Origin: Microglena sp. YARC
Taxonomy: Eukaryota; Chlorophyta; Chlorophyceae; Chlamydomonadales; Chlamydomonadaceae
Assembly (NCBI GenBank): GCA_022414725.1
Contig: CM039464.1
Location: 61,727,313-61,791,312 of the forward strand
Length of the DNA stretch: 64,000 nt
Direction: 5' to 3'
Positions 21,292 to 32,277 of the stretch are shown one piece after another; position 1 is the first letter of the stretch; each line of letters starts with the position of its first letter. Under the pieces are notes generated by a model. The model did not search any database. It saw only the letters and a program-made list of their open reading frames with translations, and was not told the DNA's origin. The position numbers and the translations under genes were made by a program.

Positions 21292-21544
21292 GGGGGGGGG
21301 GGAGGAATTAAGTGTGGGTAATGGTTGTGGGTGTGGTGGGCTCAAACCACCAAGCCCTATACAGGTTGATTGTGAGGAAACAAGAGTTTGTTTTGTGGTG
21401 AGGTGTTTGTGTGTGGGGGTTCAGAGTGTGGGTGTGTGTGTGTCGTTGGTTTAAGTGTGTGGGTTGGGCCTTGGTGGTTGGTGCTCAACACAGCCCTATA
21501 CAGGCAGATGAGAAACAAGTGCAACTGAAACAATCTCTCTCTTT
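20860..21544 (+). repeat. GTGTGGGGGT repeat with five exon-start copies, running into the gap
   Basis: Five units of about 130-150 bases combine a G/T-rich spacer (GGGTGTGGTGTGG..) with an exon-edge block: CCAAACCCAAGCTKCCAG, then GCAGAT or GTAGGCG, then GAGAAACAA. Copies lie near 20890, 21035, 21160, 21345 and 21487. The last two carry the clearest acceptor, CCCTATACAG|GCAGATGAGAAACAAG. This is the same layout as the 1-18 kb introns, so another gene with such introns probably continues into the gap. Confidence 0.6.
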
Positions 21545-22544
21545 NNNNNNNNNNNNNNNNNNNNNNNNNNNNNNNNNNNNNNNNNNNNNNNNNNNNNNNN
21601 NNNNNNNNNNNNNNNNNNNNNNNNNNNNNNNNNNNNNNNNNNNNNNNNNNNNNNNNNNNNNNNNNNNNNNNNNNNNNNNNNNNNNNNNNNNNNNNNNNNN
21701 NNNNNNNNNNNNNNNNNNNNNNNNNNNNNNNNNNNNNNNNNNNNNNNNNNNNNNNNNNNNNNNNNNNNNNNNNNNNNNNNNNNNNNNNNNNNNNNNNNNN
21801 NNNNNNNNNNNNNNNNNNNNNNNNNNNNNNNNNNNNNNNNNNNNNNNNNNNNNNNNNNNNNNNNNNNNNNNNNNNNNNNNNNNNNNNNNNNNNNNNNNNN
21901 NNNNNNNNNNNNNNNNNNNNNNNNNNNNNNNNNNNNNNNNNNNNNNNNNNNNNNNNNNNNNNNNNNNNNNNNNNNNNNNNNNNNNNNNNNNNNNNNNNNN
22001 NNNNNNNNNNNNNNNNNNNNNNNNNNNNNNNNNNNNNNNNNNNNNNNNNNNNNNNNNNNNNNNNNNNNNNNNNNNNNNNNNNNNNNNNNNNNNNNNNNNN
22101 NNNNNNNNNNNNNNNNNNNNNNNNNNNNNNNNNNNNNNNNNNNNNNNNNNNNNNNNNNNNNNNNNNNNNNNNNNNNNNNNNNNNNNNNNNNNNNNNNNNN
22201 NNNNNNNNNNNNNNNNNNNNNNNNNNNNNNNNNNNNNNNNNNNNNNNNNNNNNNNNNNNNNNNNNNNNNNNNNNNNNNNNNNNNNNNNNNNNNNNNNNNN
22301 NNNNNNNNNNNNNNNNNNNNNNNNNNNNNNNNNNNNNNNNNNNNNNNNNNNNNNNNNNNNNNNNNNNNNNNNNNNNNNNNNNNNNNNNNNNNNNNNNNNN
22401 NNNNNNNNNNNNNNNNNNNNNNNNNNNNNNNNNNNNNNNNNNNNNNNNNNNNNNNNNNNNNNNNNNNNNNNNNNNNNNNNNNNNNNNNNNNNNNNNNNNN
22501 NNNNNNNNNNNNNNNNNNNNNNNNNNNNNNNNNNNNNNNNNNNN
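21545..22544. other. Assembly gap of exactly 1000 N
   Basis: The run is exactly 1000 bases, so it is probably an arbitrary scaffold gap of unknown true length. The left flank is an exon-edge array and the right flank has no visible homology to it. Genes on either side should not be assumed adjacent. Confidence 0.99.
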
Positions 22545-24639
22545 CAAGAGAGAGATTGCTGGTTACAACTCATAAGGGGATTGGCAAGGACAACACTGGG
22601 AGGTTGTCCCCTTAGACCTACCCAACTATAGGTGCTCAGCGCTGGCCACTGGAAGGAGATTCAGAAGCCTCACCCTTCCTCCTAGGCAGAAGTGTGTACT
22701 TCATGCCCTCTCCTCCCCCTCTAGCACAACAGGGCCCAAAAAAGCCCTTTAATGGAACACCCCCCTTGGCCGCCTGGGCCCCCCCATATAGCCCCGGCTA
22801 ACGCTGACAGCTTGACCTTGCTTGCGCACCCAGGGATTCAGGACTTGCTCCTAACCTGGAAAGGACTACCACCTGGATGGACCTGCTCCAGACCTACACC
22901 CTACAGGTACATTCTCAATTCTCCTCCCGCAGTTTCAGTCTTGATAGTCCCAGGCAGCTCATAACATACTACTTTTGATTTCACAGCGCAGCCACCCCGC
23001 CCCAACCTGACCAGCAGCCCAGGAAAACGCCCAGCACCCAACAACCCAGTAGGAGGAGGTGGCCAAGAAGACGCGTCCGGAAGAAGCCATAGGGTTTTCT
23101 GTGCATCATAGTGATCCCTGCCCCTTAGTCCCCTCATAGACTTTTATAGCACTTCTCTCTGACTTGTTTTCTCCTCCTCCATGGCTACATATAGTCTGAT
23201 CATAGGGTGTACCAAGAGTACCCCACATTGATAATCAACCGTGAATAGCCTCCTTTCTTCTCAAAGCAGAAATGCAGCTGTGCAACCTAATAGAAATCTG
23301 CATTCAGGACTTTAGAATTTTGACTCATCCACTAGGAACATGCGCCTAGGGGAGGCAAGACCTACTCCAATACTTCGTTCCACTTCGTAACAGTTCTAGT
23401 TATTGGGAACCCAAATAGCCTCTCACTGTCAAATTCATTCCTATTAACACCGTACCTCGCGAATAAGCAAGGGCCGGACTACAAAGATGTCCTAACAGTT
23501 CTCCATAAACCCTCATACACCGTCACTAACTACACTCAACATGGAAATGGGATTAGAACGTGCCTATTTTAACAAACTACCCGGTACTACACAATCCTTT
23601 TAGCTCAAACTACTACCTGGCTAACAGGAAATCTCACTTAGGCTTTCTACTTGGCCAACAGAAACTTCACCAAACATACATCCCATCTTCATCCTCACAC
23701 TACTATACACAACCACAACTGAAGACACATCTGAGAATTATTTTGCAGGAATTATGCCTAGCAGCAAAAACAGCAAATTTCTATCTTCGCTTCCTCCTAG
23801 CTGCTCAAGGTTTATCCTCCACACGACTGTGGATATGGACAGAGCTAGCTAACCATTAAGGCAAATAAATGGTAGTGGTGGGACATGAAACTCTGAAGCA
23901 ACAACGGCCTAAGTCTTCTCCACGTCACAAGACTGATAAAACTTCAAGTGAACATCTACAACTCTTACCAAAACATCAACCTCCTTCCTATCATACCCTT
24001 TTCAACTAGAAAATTAACACACCCGGCACCTAGTAGGGGGACTGTTGACATGATCTTCCCCTACTAGTAAGCACCACACACCCACTCACACCATCCTGAC
24101 TCTCCTAAATAGTATGGACCACAAATAATCCCATGGCCTGCAGAAAACTCGACAGATCTACAACTTACCAGATCAGGATAACTCCTAGATCTCACCTTCT
24201 CAGAATCTCACCCTCCTAAACTGCCACCTTTATTCAGATCAAGAAGTACCTCATAATCCTCCGGCTCATTTAAATCAAAAAGACCCCAGCATAAACTATT
24301 TTACCTAGTCTCTGCAAGATGAGGAACCTCCCAAATCAAAAACAAAAACATACTCCTGGTTGCGTATGAGCAAAGAAAAAATCATTTAACTACAAAACGC
24401 TGCACACTCCTGCAACACATCACATGCACAACACACCTCTCCCTATACCTAGCAAAGTCGTCCTTCCTGACTTCACTAAGTTTCGCCAATGCAGAATCTT
24501 TGGAGCCATGAACTCCTACCAAGAAACCCGCGCCTCCCAGACTCACCACTAAAACCCTTCCAACGAAAAGAATTAAAATAAATCATACTACTTCACATCC
24601 TATTCAAACAACAGCAAAACTGCACTCTATCTCACTAAC
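22545..24639 (+). other. Probable 5' region of the LINE; no intact gene
   Basis: The sequence is C/A-rich on the plus strand, like the LINE body that follows. A short Pro/Gly-rich stretch at about 22980-23085 (SSPGKRPAPNNPVGGGGQED) could be the remnant of a first, nucleic-acid-binding ORF. Otherwise stops are frequent and no domain is recognisable. The 5' end of the element is not defined and may lie in the gap. Confidence 0.35.
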
Positions 24640-25900
24640 ATTATCACCTCCAACTGCCAGCATCTTCTCATCCTGGGAAACACTCTATGACCATATTCGA
24701 ACTTCAATGAGCCAGACACTGCTATTCTCACCGAAACAAAACTCATCTCCAACAACACAGGTTCAATTAATCATGATCAAAGCACAAGACCTTTCTGACT
24801 ACCACTTCTATCACACAGCAAAAAACCATTAAGCAAGCTACCAATGCAGACAACATTGTTTACCCGCTCAGCTGGAGTTAATCACAATTATAAAAAAAGA
24901 CTCTTACTACACACCCAATTAAAACATGAAATCCCCACTGACATAGCTGATCATCTCACTCATCAAACTATTAACATCACTCACATTTTAGGCGTCTTTC
25001 GTTTTCTTTCTTCTTTTCTTTCTCTTTACTCTTCTTTCTGGTTCTTTTTTCATCCTCTTTACCTTTCTTTCTTTTTTTCTTCAGCCCTTTTTTTTTCCGC
25101 TTTTCTCTTTTTTCTGTTCCGGTTTTTTTCGTGGTCTCTTTCTTTTGTTCCCTACGGTTCTCTTTTGGTTTTCTCCCCTTTTCTTCGGATGTTTTTTTCT
25201 TTTTTCGCTTTTCGTTTTTTTTCGTCGGTCTTGTCTTTTCTCTCCACCGCCTGCACGGTTTTCTTTCTCTTTCTCGGTTTTTCACGTTTTTTTGTTTGTT
25301 CTTTTTCGTTTCATTCTTTTTTTTTTTTTTTCTGTTGTTTTCTCTTTCGTCTCGTCTAGCGCCCTTTTTTTTTCCTTTTCCTTTTATCTATACGTTTTTT
25401 TTCGGTCTGTGGTGTTTTCGTAACTGTCTTTTGTTTGGTCGTCGTTTTCTTTTTTCCGGTTCCTTTCCGTCGTTCGCTCTTTTCGTTTTTTTTTTTACAT
25501 TTTTCTTCGTCTTTTTCGTTTCTTTTTTTCTTGTTTTTTTCCTCAACTACATCATATCCAAAAAAGCAGAACCCCTCTCACCAGAACTATATTTGCAGGG
25601 GGAGACTGGAATGCAGCTTACTACCTTACGATAGATGCAACACAGTCCATCACCTGGAGGACCAGCCTCACTATCAGCATCTTAATAAATATCCCAATTC
25701 ACATTCAACCATCACCACGTCCCCATACTTAACTCAGACAACACTTCCTACAGCAGCAGGATAGATGACATCATTCTCATCAACCCCCACTCTGCAACCA
25801 CGGCGTGACAGAAACCACACACCAAATGGGAGACACACTTGACCACTTGACCCTGAACAACAAATTACCTCCTCTCTCTTTCCCCCTCCCAACCTTGACA
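24640..25900 (+). pseudogene. LINE-A endonuclease domain (degenerate)
   Basis: Recognisable endonuclease motifs are DTAILTETKL at about 24714-24747 (the catalytic Glu motif) and IFAGGDWNAAY at about 25589-25621 (the GGDWN motif). A possible terminal DHL motif lies at about 25840. Stops and frameshifts separate them, and a pyrimidine-rich block of about 550 bp is inserted between the two motifs. APE-type endonucleases nick target DNA for target-primed reverse transcription; this copy cannot encode an active one. Confidence 0.7.
24992..25545 (+). repeat. Pyrimidine-rich (TTTCTTTTC) block inside the LINE endonuclease
   Basis: About 550 bases of T/C-rich sequence (CTTTCTTCTTTTCTTTCTC and the like) with scattered G are inserted between endonuclease motifs. 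It is irregular rather than a pure microsatellite. The Phe/Ser-rich plus frame and the Lys/Glu-rich minus frame are composition artefacts. Confidence 0.8.
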
Positions 25901-26479
25901 CACCACCTCACAATCCAACACCCCAACTGCAACTTCCTCTCAAGCAACAGGGCATGGCCAAAGCTAAAGAGGCCATCTCAAATCAATTTCTCCATCAATT
26001 TCAGCACAGCCACATCAACATAAATAAAGCCTGGACTATAGCACAAACTTTACTGGGAGAAGATAAAACATCTGCACACATTCAATCTATTAGACAAGAA
26101 CTCACAGCCACCATGCCAGAAAAACCTTAACAGCATGGCAGATCATCTCATGATCACTCTTCACCAAGCTCTTTTCCATCATGACTGACACCTGCCCCAC
26201 TAAGCCTAGCACACCAGGCATCTTTTTTGCCCAGGACAAACTGTTAAAAGCCTACAGACGTCTTAACTACCATATTAAACACATTAAAGCACTTCGAACA
26301 GCCTCCAATCACCTTGACCAACAACAATACATGGAGCTTAGAATCACACCTCACACGGCAGGCACATACTCACCTACCACTAAAATTAAAATACAACAGC
26401 ACCTACAAAACTTACTCCTCCGTGACTACTGCCTCTCTCTAACTGCTGATATTAAACAAAGTATTACATAACTAACGTC

Positions 26480-28955
26480 ACATGCAGGCTGCAACTCAAA
26501 GAGGAAGAGCAACCGCCTCCATCAAGAAATTCCGACGCCGCCTCAGCACACAGGCCACGACAAACTCACAGGTATATTTTCTCTCTTGAAATTACACACC
26601 ACACCCCACTGCTCTACTGGACGCATCCTCAAACACACTTAGCACCAGCACCCAGGGGTCTCCTGGAAGTTATTACCAAACACATGGGTAAATCTATGTC
26701 ACCTCCCACACCACCCATCCAGATGATTATACACGACATGCCACCCCCCCCATGGGAAAATACACACAGATAAATACCAACCTTGAAACCCCAGCCAACT
26801 CCATACAAACACTGCCTCCCCTTACACCTATCTCTCCTCCTCAACCACCTATGATGACTGTATTAGGAAACTCTCCACCAACAAAAGCCACAGGCCCCAG
26901 ACGGCATACCCAATGAACTACTTATGTGCCCTCCCACAGGAAATGCACCTTACCATACACAAACTCATGCAGCTAGTATGGATCCTGGGAGAATCACCAG
27001 ACTGCTTGGAAAACCTCACACACAGTCATGCTCTAGAAAAACAAAAAAATCAGATCCTTGCGTGCCTCAAAACTACAGGCCAATAGGCGCTAACAATGCT
27101 GTAGCCAAACTCTGGACTTCTCTTGTACTAACACTATTACTACCTACTCTGAAACCAACCACATTCTTAAGTGCCTGCCAAGAGGGTTTCAGAAAAGACA
27201 AAAGTACCTATAGACAACTCTTGACCCCTACTCCACAACATTGAGGATGCTGCCCTCTTCCACCAGGACCTTTTATGCTGGCCTACTTTGACTTTAGCTC
27301 TGCCTTCAACATGATTGACCACCAAAAACTTCTCTGCATCATGCACAGCGTTGGGTTACAGACCGACGACACTGTAGACACTATTAAAGGAATTTTACAC
27401 AAAACTCTACTACAACATATCCTCCTTAACAATACATCTGGCTCCCCTATCCCCCATCACTTAGGGGCACTATCCAGGGAGACACTCTCTCCCCCTTACT
27501 CTTCATTATCTTTCTAGAACCCCTACACAGATGGCTCCGTTCTGGGGGACGAGGATACAGAGCAGCATCCCTACCCTCCAAAACAGCAGATGAAAATCAC
27601 ACTAGCAGCTTGGGGTAAGCTGACGACACTGCCGTCCTAACCGGCAGCTCAGAGGACCTTCGTATCCAATGTGGTAAAGTCCAAACTTTTAGCATCTGGT
27701 CGGGCATTCCTCTTAACGCCACTAAATGTGTGGTCAGTGGCATACTCCACAAATTACACCCCTCACAACCTACTCACAACAACATTCTCAAACAAAGGCT
27801 AGAAAAAAGTTCCCTTAGGAAAATTCCTATGCTACCTAACCAGCCGCCAGACCAAAGCCTACAAAATACTTGGGGGTTCACATCTCACTTACCTTCAATT
27901 GGAAAACTCAACTCCACTCTACTATTGAAACCATTCACAACAAAGGCTTGAGTATCCTCACTAAAGCTAAAAATAGGGCAACCCCCACCCAATGCTTACG
28001 AATAATTTCACAATGTGTCAGAGCAGCTATTAAATACCCCATGATAGTAGCTCCCTTCTCACTAACCGACATTCATGTCATTGACAGAGCAGTATTAAAA
28101 ACAGTTAAACTCTGCTGCTCCCTTCCTAGATCCTTTCCGACAAGAGCACTCCACCTCCCCAAAACAGAGGCAGGACTAGGGGTGCCCTCTCTACTCACTA
28201 AATATACCCAGATTACTGCGACAGCCCTCACCCAGTCCATGAACGACCAAGGTCACCTGGGAATGCTCACCAGGGCTCTTCTTAACAAATCAACCTCCAC
28301 CATGACAACTCTAGATCCTCTCTCTCTCTCCCGCAAGCAACTTAAATATATGTCCCTAGCCCGCCAGCTGGAAATTATTAAAAAATCTGACATAACAATT
28401 TCTTGGAATGACACAGAACTTCTCGACAATCTTAACATATACTCTCTCCCTCTCCCTCCACAGGCAATCCCTGTCTCACTCATGACTCCATTCCATGACC
28501 TGGACATCTACTCATACCATGACCTGGTCACCCCCATGGGAACTCACCTTATCAGTACTACAGATCTCTCCCTTATCACCTTACACAAAATTACTAAACA
28601 CCACTAACGATCCCTGAACCGCCTCACCGCTCACCTCTCCTCCCTCCAAACCGTCGTTCCTCCAATACACTCTGACCCTCTCCCCCTCTCTCACCGACAA
28701 CTTGCGCCTGGTTACGCAATTTCGCAGAACACAACAGACAACGTTAAATCTCCTGCTCCTATCGAACCCTCCAATCCACTCACCCAGCGCTACCAACCTC
28801 ACACCACCGTTACTGATGCAGACTACGAGGCGGATCCCACTGGGGACCTGGAAGGAAACCGATGGTGGGCGTGGCCCACGTAGATCGCAGGCAGTCACGC
28901 GCACCAAGCATGGGGCTGCCCCAGCAGTGATGCCACCTGGTCAGCACGCCACTAC
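26480..28955 (+). pseudogene. LINE-A reverse transcriptase region (dead)
   Basis: RT motifs in order: QNYRPIGANNAVAKLW at about 27070, QEGFRKDKSTYRQL near 27180, the A-motif LAYFDFSSAFNMIDH at about 27276, the B-motif GTIQGDTLSPLLFIIFLEP at about 27466, and the C-motif region ADDTAVLTGSSEDL at 27619. The tyrosine of YADD is a TAA stop (27616-27618). A frameshift separates motifs A and B, and another occurs near 27860. The frame downstream of 27870 is open for 245 codons and continues into the connection region. RT copies RNA into DNA at the nicked target; this copy cannot. Confidence 0.85.
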
Positions 28956-31652
28956 TTGTGCAAATCCTGGATTCGACACTCCTCCACCTCCAAATTTTAC
29001 CGCGCATATAAAATAACTCCCACCTCACACCCTGACAGGATCCGCGAGGCCATGACATTCCCCGACAGCAGCGCACCTGCACCACCGGCGCGCCTGCTTC
29101 ACCTTACCTACGGATCCCAGTACAGAGCCCTGCACATTACGAGCTGGCGGGGCAAGCGCTCTTACAACGACGACAAACTTGCCACCACTACCGTTGTCCA
29201 CGTCCAATGGGCACCAACCATTATGCACAACGACCATATCAACTCCTACACACACATGGGATACAGCATCCACCACAGCACACCTCTTACCTCCACTACC
29301 TCCACCATACATTGGAAACCCCAATCTCACCATGCGGCTCATCTTGTTGAACTGGTGGGACAACCAGCATATGACCAATTAACCCACACCTTTAAAACCA
29401 CTCCCCCAACAACCACACACCTCAACCCCAGGAAGGACATCCACCTCACTAACCTCCAGCAACAAGGCCAATGGGCCATCTCTCCAGGATTTAATGCTGA
29501 CAACCATAATCTTGTTCACAAACTTTTGAAAATTGACACACACGACAGGCACCCAGACTGGGACATTCAACCACCCTCAGCCTACATTATACAAACAGGC
29601 ATCCTCACTACTCTGGATGACCAATCCACACACACACACACCAACGCTTCATATCTTTATAACCCCACCGGTCACTGTCTTGGGCACATTCCCAACGACA
29701 GACTCACCTCTCTTAAACAAAACTATGACCACTTTAAAAACCACCACCATACCAAATGGAACCAACTGACCCAAGGAGGAACATACCACACTGACTTAGC
29801 TGCCCTCTTCACCAGATACAGAGCTGCCCCTGCCGCCACCAACACTCTTTCTCCCTTCCTCTACCAAGCAGCAGCTGCTCTGGGCATTACTCACCATCGT
29901 ACTTCTAACCCCCTTAGCTACGACCAAAGACTCACCAGCTTCTTTTCTACCAGCCCTGCTGACCAGCTCTTTGGCTCCAACCAAGACCCCTTTCTTACCA
30001 TCTGGACTGGGGGCTCACTGGTGGACATTCCCAACTCCACCACACAAGCACACCAAGCTCTAAGGTGGGCTCTAGCCAGTGCCGACCATGCTGAAAATAC
30101 TCTCAGCCCTACCTGCACCCTGATGCTCCTCCCTCATGACCTTGCTGCCCCTTACAAAACTCTCCTCCATCACTCCTGGATTCACTACATTGACTCTAGA
30201 CCACAGTCTGAATTTTATACTACCTCTGAAATTTGGCTTGGCAGAAAATCTCACACTCCACCCTCCACTCAAAAATTACACCTCATTCTTATATGCAACC
30301 CCCACAGCCAAGATACATACTTTCCTAAACTCCCAGATTTTAACGACCAATGGACATACTACATGCAAAGCCTCTCCTCATCCTGGGAGCCCTCTACTAT
30401 CACACCACCTCCCACTCTTACCTTCTCTGACATTGTCATCACCTACCCTCGGAAACTTAAATCTTTTGCCAAAAATCCCTGGCAAACTCCACTCCACCAA
30501 CACCCTCCTCCTTCCCCTCTTACCATTACCCACCCTTGTCTTTACCTAGCTACCCCCTCCTCAGGCCTCCAGGTCTACACAGATGGTAGCCTAATAAAAG
30601 GTAAACCAGGGCACCCTAGCAAAATAGGTGCTGCAGTATATGTCCCGGCTGCAGGACAAAGCTACACCATCAACCCTGGGGGAATAGGGGCCACCAAAAC
30701 TAACAACCGGGCAGAATTGGTAGCCATCCACCAAGCCCTTCTCAACATTGATTATGACAAATCTCTTACCCTTCATACAGACAGCCTCTGCTCTCTTCAA
30801 CTTATAAAAAAAATGATTCATGACCCTACCACAACAACCCGTTCCATTCATACTGAATTACTGCAATCAATTCAAAAACACCTCATTCAACGCATCCTGC
30901 ATGGCTCACACACCACTCTTTGTAAAGTCCGTTCCCACACAGGTATCCTTGGAAATGACAGAGCAGACACTCTGGCACGCAAGGCAGCTGAGCACCCTAC
31001 CTCAACCAATTTTACTGATAACACTGGGGAAATCCCCCGCCACAATGTTTACTGGCCCACAGTTCAACCTCCTCGCACACCCATGGGAGATATTCCCCCA
31101 CGCATCCTAGCACCTAACCTTACACAAGGTATCACCTCTAACCTGCCCACTAGCTGCCACCTTGGCCAACACCCTCTTAAAGGGATTTATGCAACCACCT
31201 GGGCTGATAACACTCCCCACCAACTTCCTCAAGCAAGTAACAAATTTTGGACCTCAACCCTTATCCAACATAAAACTAAATTCCACATCCTTAAAGCCCG
31301 CTGGGGTAGACTGTGGAACCGTAAACTTGCATTCCGCTGGAAACTCCCTTATATTACCAGCACTCACCCACCCACGAACTCCCTATGCCCCATTTGCCAC
31401 ACCTGTGAGGACGGAGCGGGCCACATCCTGGCGGGCTGCACACACCGGACTTTCAAGGGGCTCTATATCAAGAGACATGACGCCGCAGTGCGACTCATCC
31501 ACAAGGCCATTTGCACCGGAGCCCTGGGATCCCGCAGAATGATCATGGACGCTGGCAAGGAAGAGGACCTCCCCAAGGGGGTCCTGGGCAAACGTCTCCC
31601 TGACTGGTTACGCCCCTCCACTATTACTGTAGCGGACTGGAAGAGAGAATGA
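28956..31652 (+). CDS. LINE-A C-terminal polyprotein: connection, RNase H and zinc knuckle (open 898 codons)
   Basis: An unbroken frame with no natural start; it is the 3' continuation of the RT frame. After about 520 residues of connection sequence comes RNase H, with catalytic residues visible: VYTDGSLIKGK (Asp), NNRAELVAIHQ (Glu), LTLHTDSLCS (Asp) and VRSHTGILGNDRADTLARKA (His/Asp). A zinc knuckle follows, CPICHTCEDGAGHILAGC, then a basic tail RLPDWLRPSTITVADWKRE. RNase H would remove the RNA template after cDNA synthesis. Its integrity contrasts with the ruined RT, implying either recent death of the copy or an assembly junction between two copies. Confidence 0.85.
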   Translation: MCKSWIRHSSTSKFYRAYKITPTSHPDRIREAMTFPDSSAPAPPARLLHLTYGSQYRALHITSWRGKRSYNDDKLATTTVVHVQWAPTIMHNDHINSYTHMGYSIHHSTPLTSTTSTIHWKPQSHHAAHLVELVGQPAYDQLTHTFKTTPPTTTHLNPRKDIHLTNLQQQGQWAISPGFNADNHNLVHKLLKIDTHDRHPDWDIQPPSAYIIQTGILTTLDDQSTHTHTNASYLYNPTGHCLGHIPNDRLTSLKQNYDHFKNHHHTKWNQLTQGGTYHTDLAALFTRYRAAPAATNTLSPFLYQAAAALGITHHRTSNPLSYDQRLTSFFSTSPADQLFGSNQDPFLTIWTGGSLVDIPNSTTQAHQALRWALASADHAENTLSPTCTLMLLPHDLAAPYKTLLHHSWIHYIDSRPQSEFYTTSEIWLGRKSHTPPSTQKLHLILICNPHSQDTYFPKLPDFNDQWTYYMQSLSSSWEPSTITPPPTLTFSDIVITYPRKLKSFAKNPWQTPLHQHPPPSPLTITHPCLYLATPSSGLQVYTDGSLIKGKPGHPSKIGAAVYVPAAGQSYTINPGGIGATKTNNRAELVAIHQALLNIDYDKSLTLHTDSLCSLQLIKKMIHDPTTTTRSIHTELLQSIQKHLIQRILHGSHTTLCKVRSHTGILGNDRADTLARKAAEHPTSTNFTDNTGEIPRHNVYWPTVQPPRTPMGDIPPRILAPNLTQGITSNLPTSCHLGQHPLKGIYATTWADNTPHQLPQASNKFWTSTLIQHKTKFHILKARWGRLWNRKLAFRWKLPYITSTHPPTNSLCPICHTCEDGAGHILAGCTHRTFKGLYIKRHDAAVRLIHKAICTGALGSRRMIMDAGKEEDLPKGVLGKRLPDWLRPSTITVADWKRE

Positions 31653-32029
31653 GACCTGATCATGCCGTCCTACCTGACATAGACTCCCCTACCTGTATGT
31701 CTGATAAAGAACTCTGGGTTCTTGAGCTTGGATACTGCTCTGATACCAACCATGCTACTAAGTTTATCACTAAACACGCTCAGCATGTTGAATTAGTAAA
31801 TGGCCTCAGATCGGCTGGATACCTTGTTCACTATGAAGTTATCACCGTTGGTACAACTGGTACTATTCCTACCTCTTTTTTGACTTCTATGACCACTCTT
31901 GGACTTCAGAGATCCTGTGCCCTCAAACTGGCGGACACAGTCCACTCTCACACCATTACTAGCTTTCAGAGTATTTTACAGTGCAGACGCTTTATGGAAG
32001 CACACCCCGGGTCGATACCCGGGGACTAG
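31649..32029 (+). CDS. LINE-A C-terminal RPD..E domain, overlapping ATGA
   Basis: 126 codons starting at an ATG that overlaps the TGA of the preceding frame (ATGA, 31649-31652). It begins MRPDHAVLPDIDSP and continues ELWVLELGYCSDTN..K. The order R-P-D, then E-L, then K about 14 residues later resembles the PD-(D/E)xK core of restriction-like endonucleases found at the C-terminus of some non-LTR elements. It then runs through GYLVHYEVITVGTTGTI to a stop. It could be made by stop-restart, by a one-base frameshift, or be one frame broken by an indel. Function is inferred from a short motif. Confidence 0.55.
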   Translation: MRPDHAVLPDIDSPTCMSDKELWVLELGYCSDTNHATKFITKHAQHVELVNGLRSAGYLVHYEVITVGTTGTIPTSFLTSMTTLGLQRSCALKLADTVHSHTITSFQSILQCRRFMEAHPGSIPGD

Positions 32030-32277
32030 CACACAGACCGTCCCCCCTCTCAGGTTTTGTCTTACCAGCTGTATTGTGCCGGTGCTTCCCAACCGGGGTG
32101 AAAAACCCCCGTATTAAGCTGCACTGGCATGATGTGGTTGGTAATTCTTTTTACTGAGATGGTCCTACGGTGACTATAGCTAGCTCCGGCTTACGCTATG
32201 GTGTCCTTAACTTCACGTCCTGTGAGTAACGGTTCTACACGGATGTAACAATTTCAATTTCAATTTCAATTTCAATA
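32030..32277 (+). other. LINE-A 3' UTR and TTTCAA repeat tail
   Basis: The UTR contains GCTAGCTCCGGCTTACGCTA, a ..TTCACGTCCTGTGAGT.. block and ACACGGATGTAACAATTTC, and ends with about five TTTCAA units. The same blocks in the same order occur at 57851-58118. Confidence 0.8.

Larger units (their letters stand above)
24640..32277 (+). mobile_element. Non-LTR retrotransposon (LINE-A) with RNase H, ending in a TTTCAA tail
   Basis: Domains in order on the plus strand: apurinic-type endonuclease remnants (24680-25900), reverse transcriptase (26860-28100), connection region, RNase H (30570-31000), CCHC-type zinc knuckle (31384-31440) and a final RPD..E domain (31650-32029). The 3' UTR ends in (TTTCAA)n at 32250-32277, a typical non-LTR tail. 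A 5'-truncated copy of the same tail with a target duplication is present at 57851-58118, confirming the 3' end. The first half is riddled with stops and frameshifts; the 3' third is open for 898 codons. A clade related to RNase H-bearing algal LINEs such as Dualen/RandI is an inference from domain content. Confidence 0.85.

Noticed and set aside
21411..22631. ORFs of about 400 codons
   Set aside because: They consist almost entirely of N from the 1000-base gap.
24977..25634. Phe/Ser-rich membrane-like ORF and Lys/Glu-rich minus ORF
   Set aside because: Composition artefact of a pyrimidine-rich block within the LINE endonuclease.
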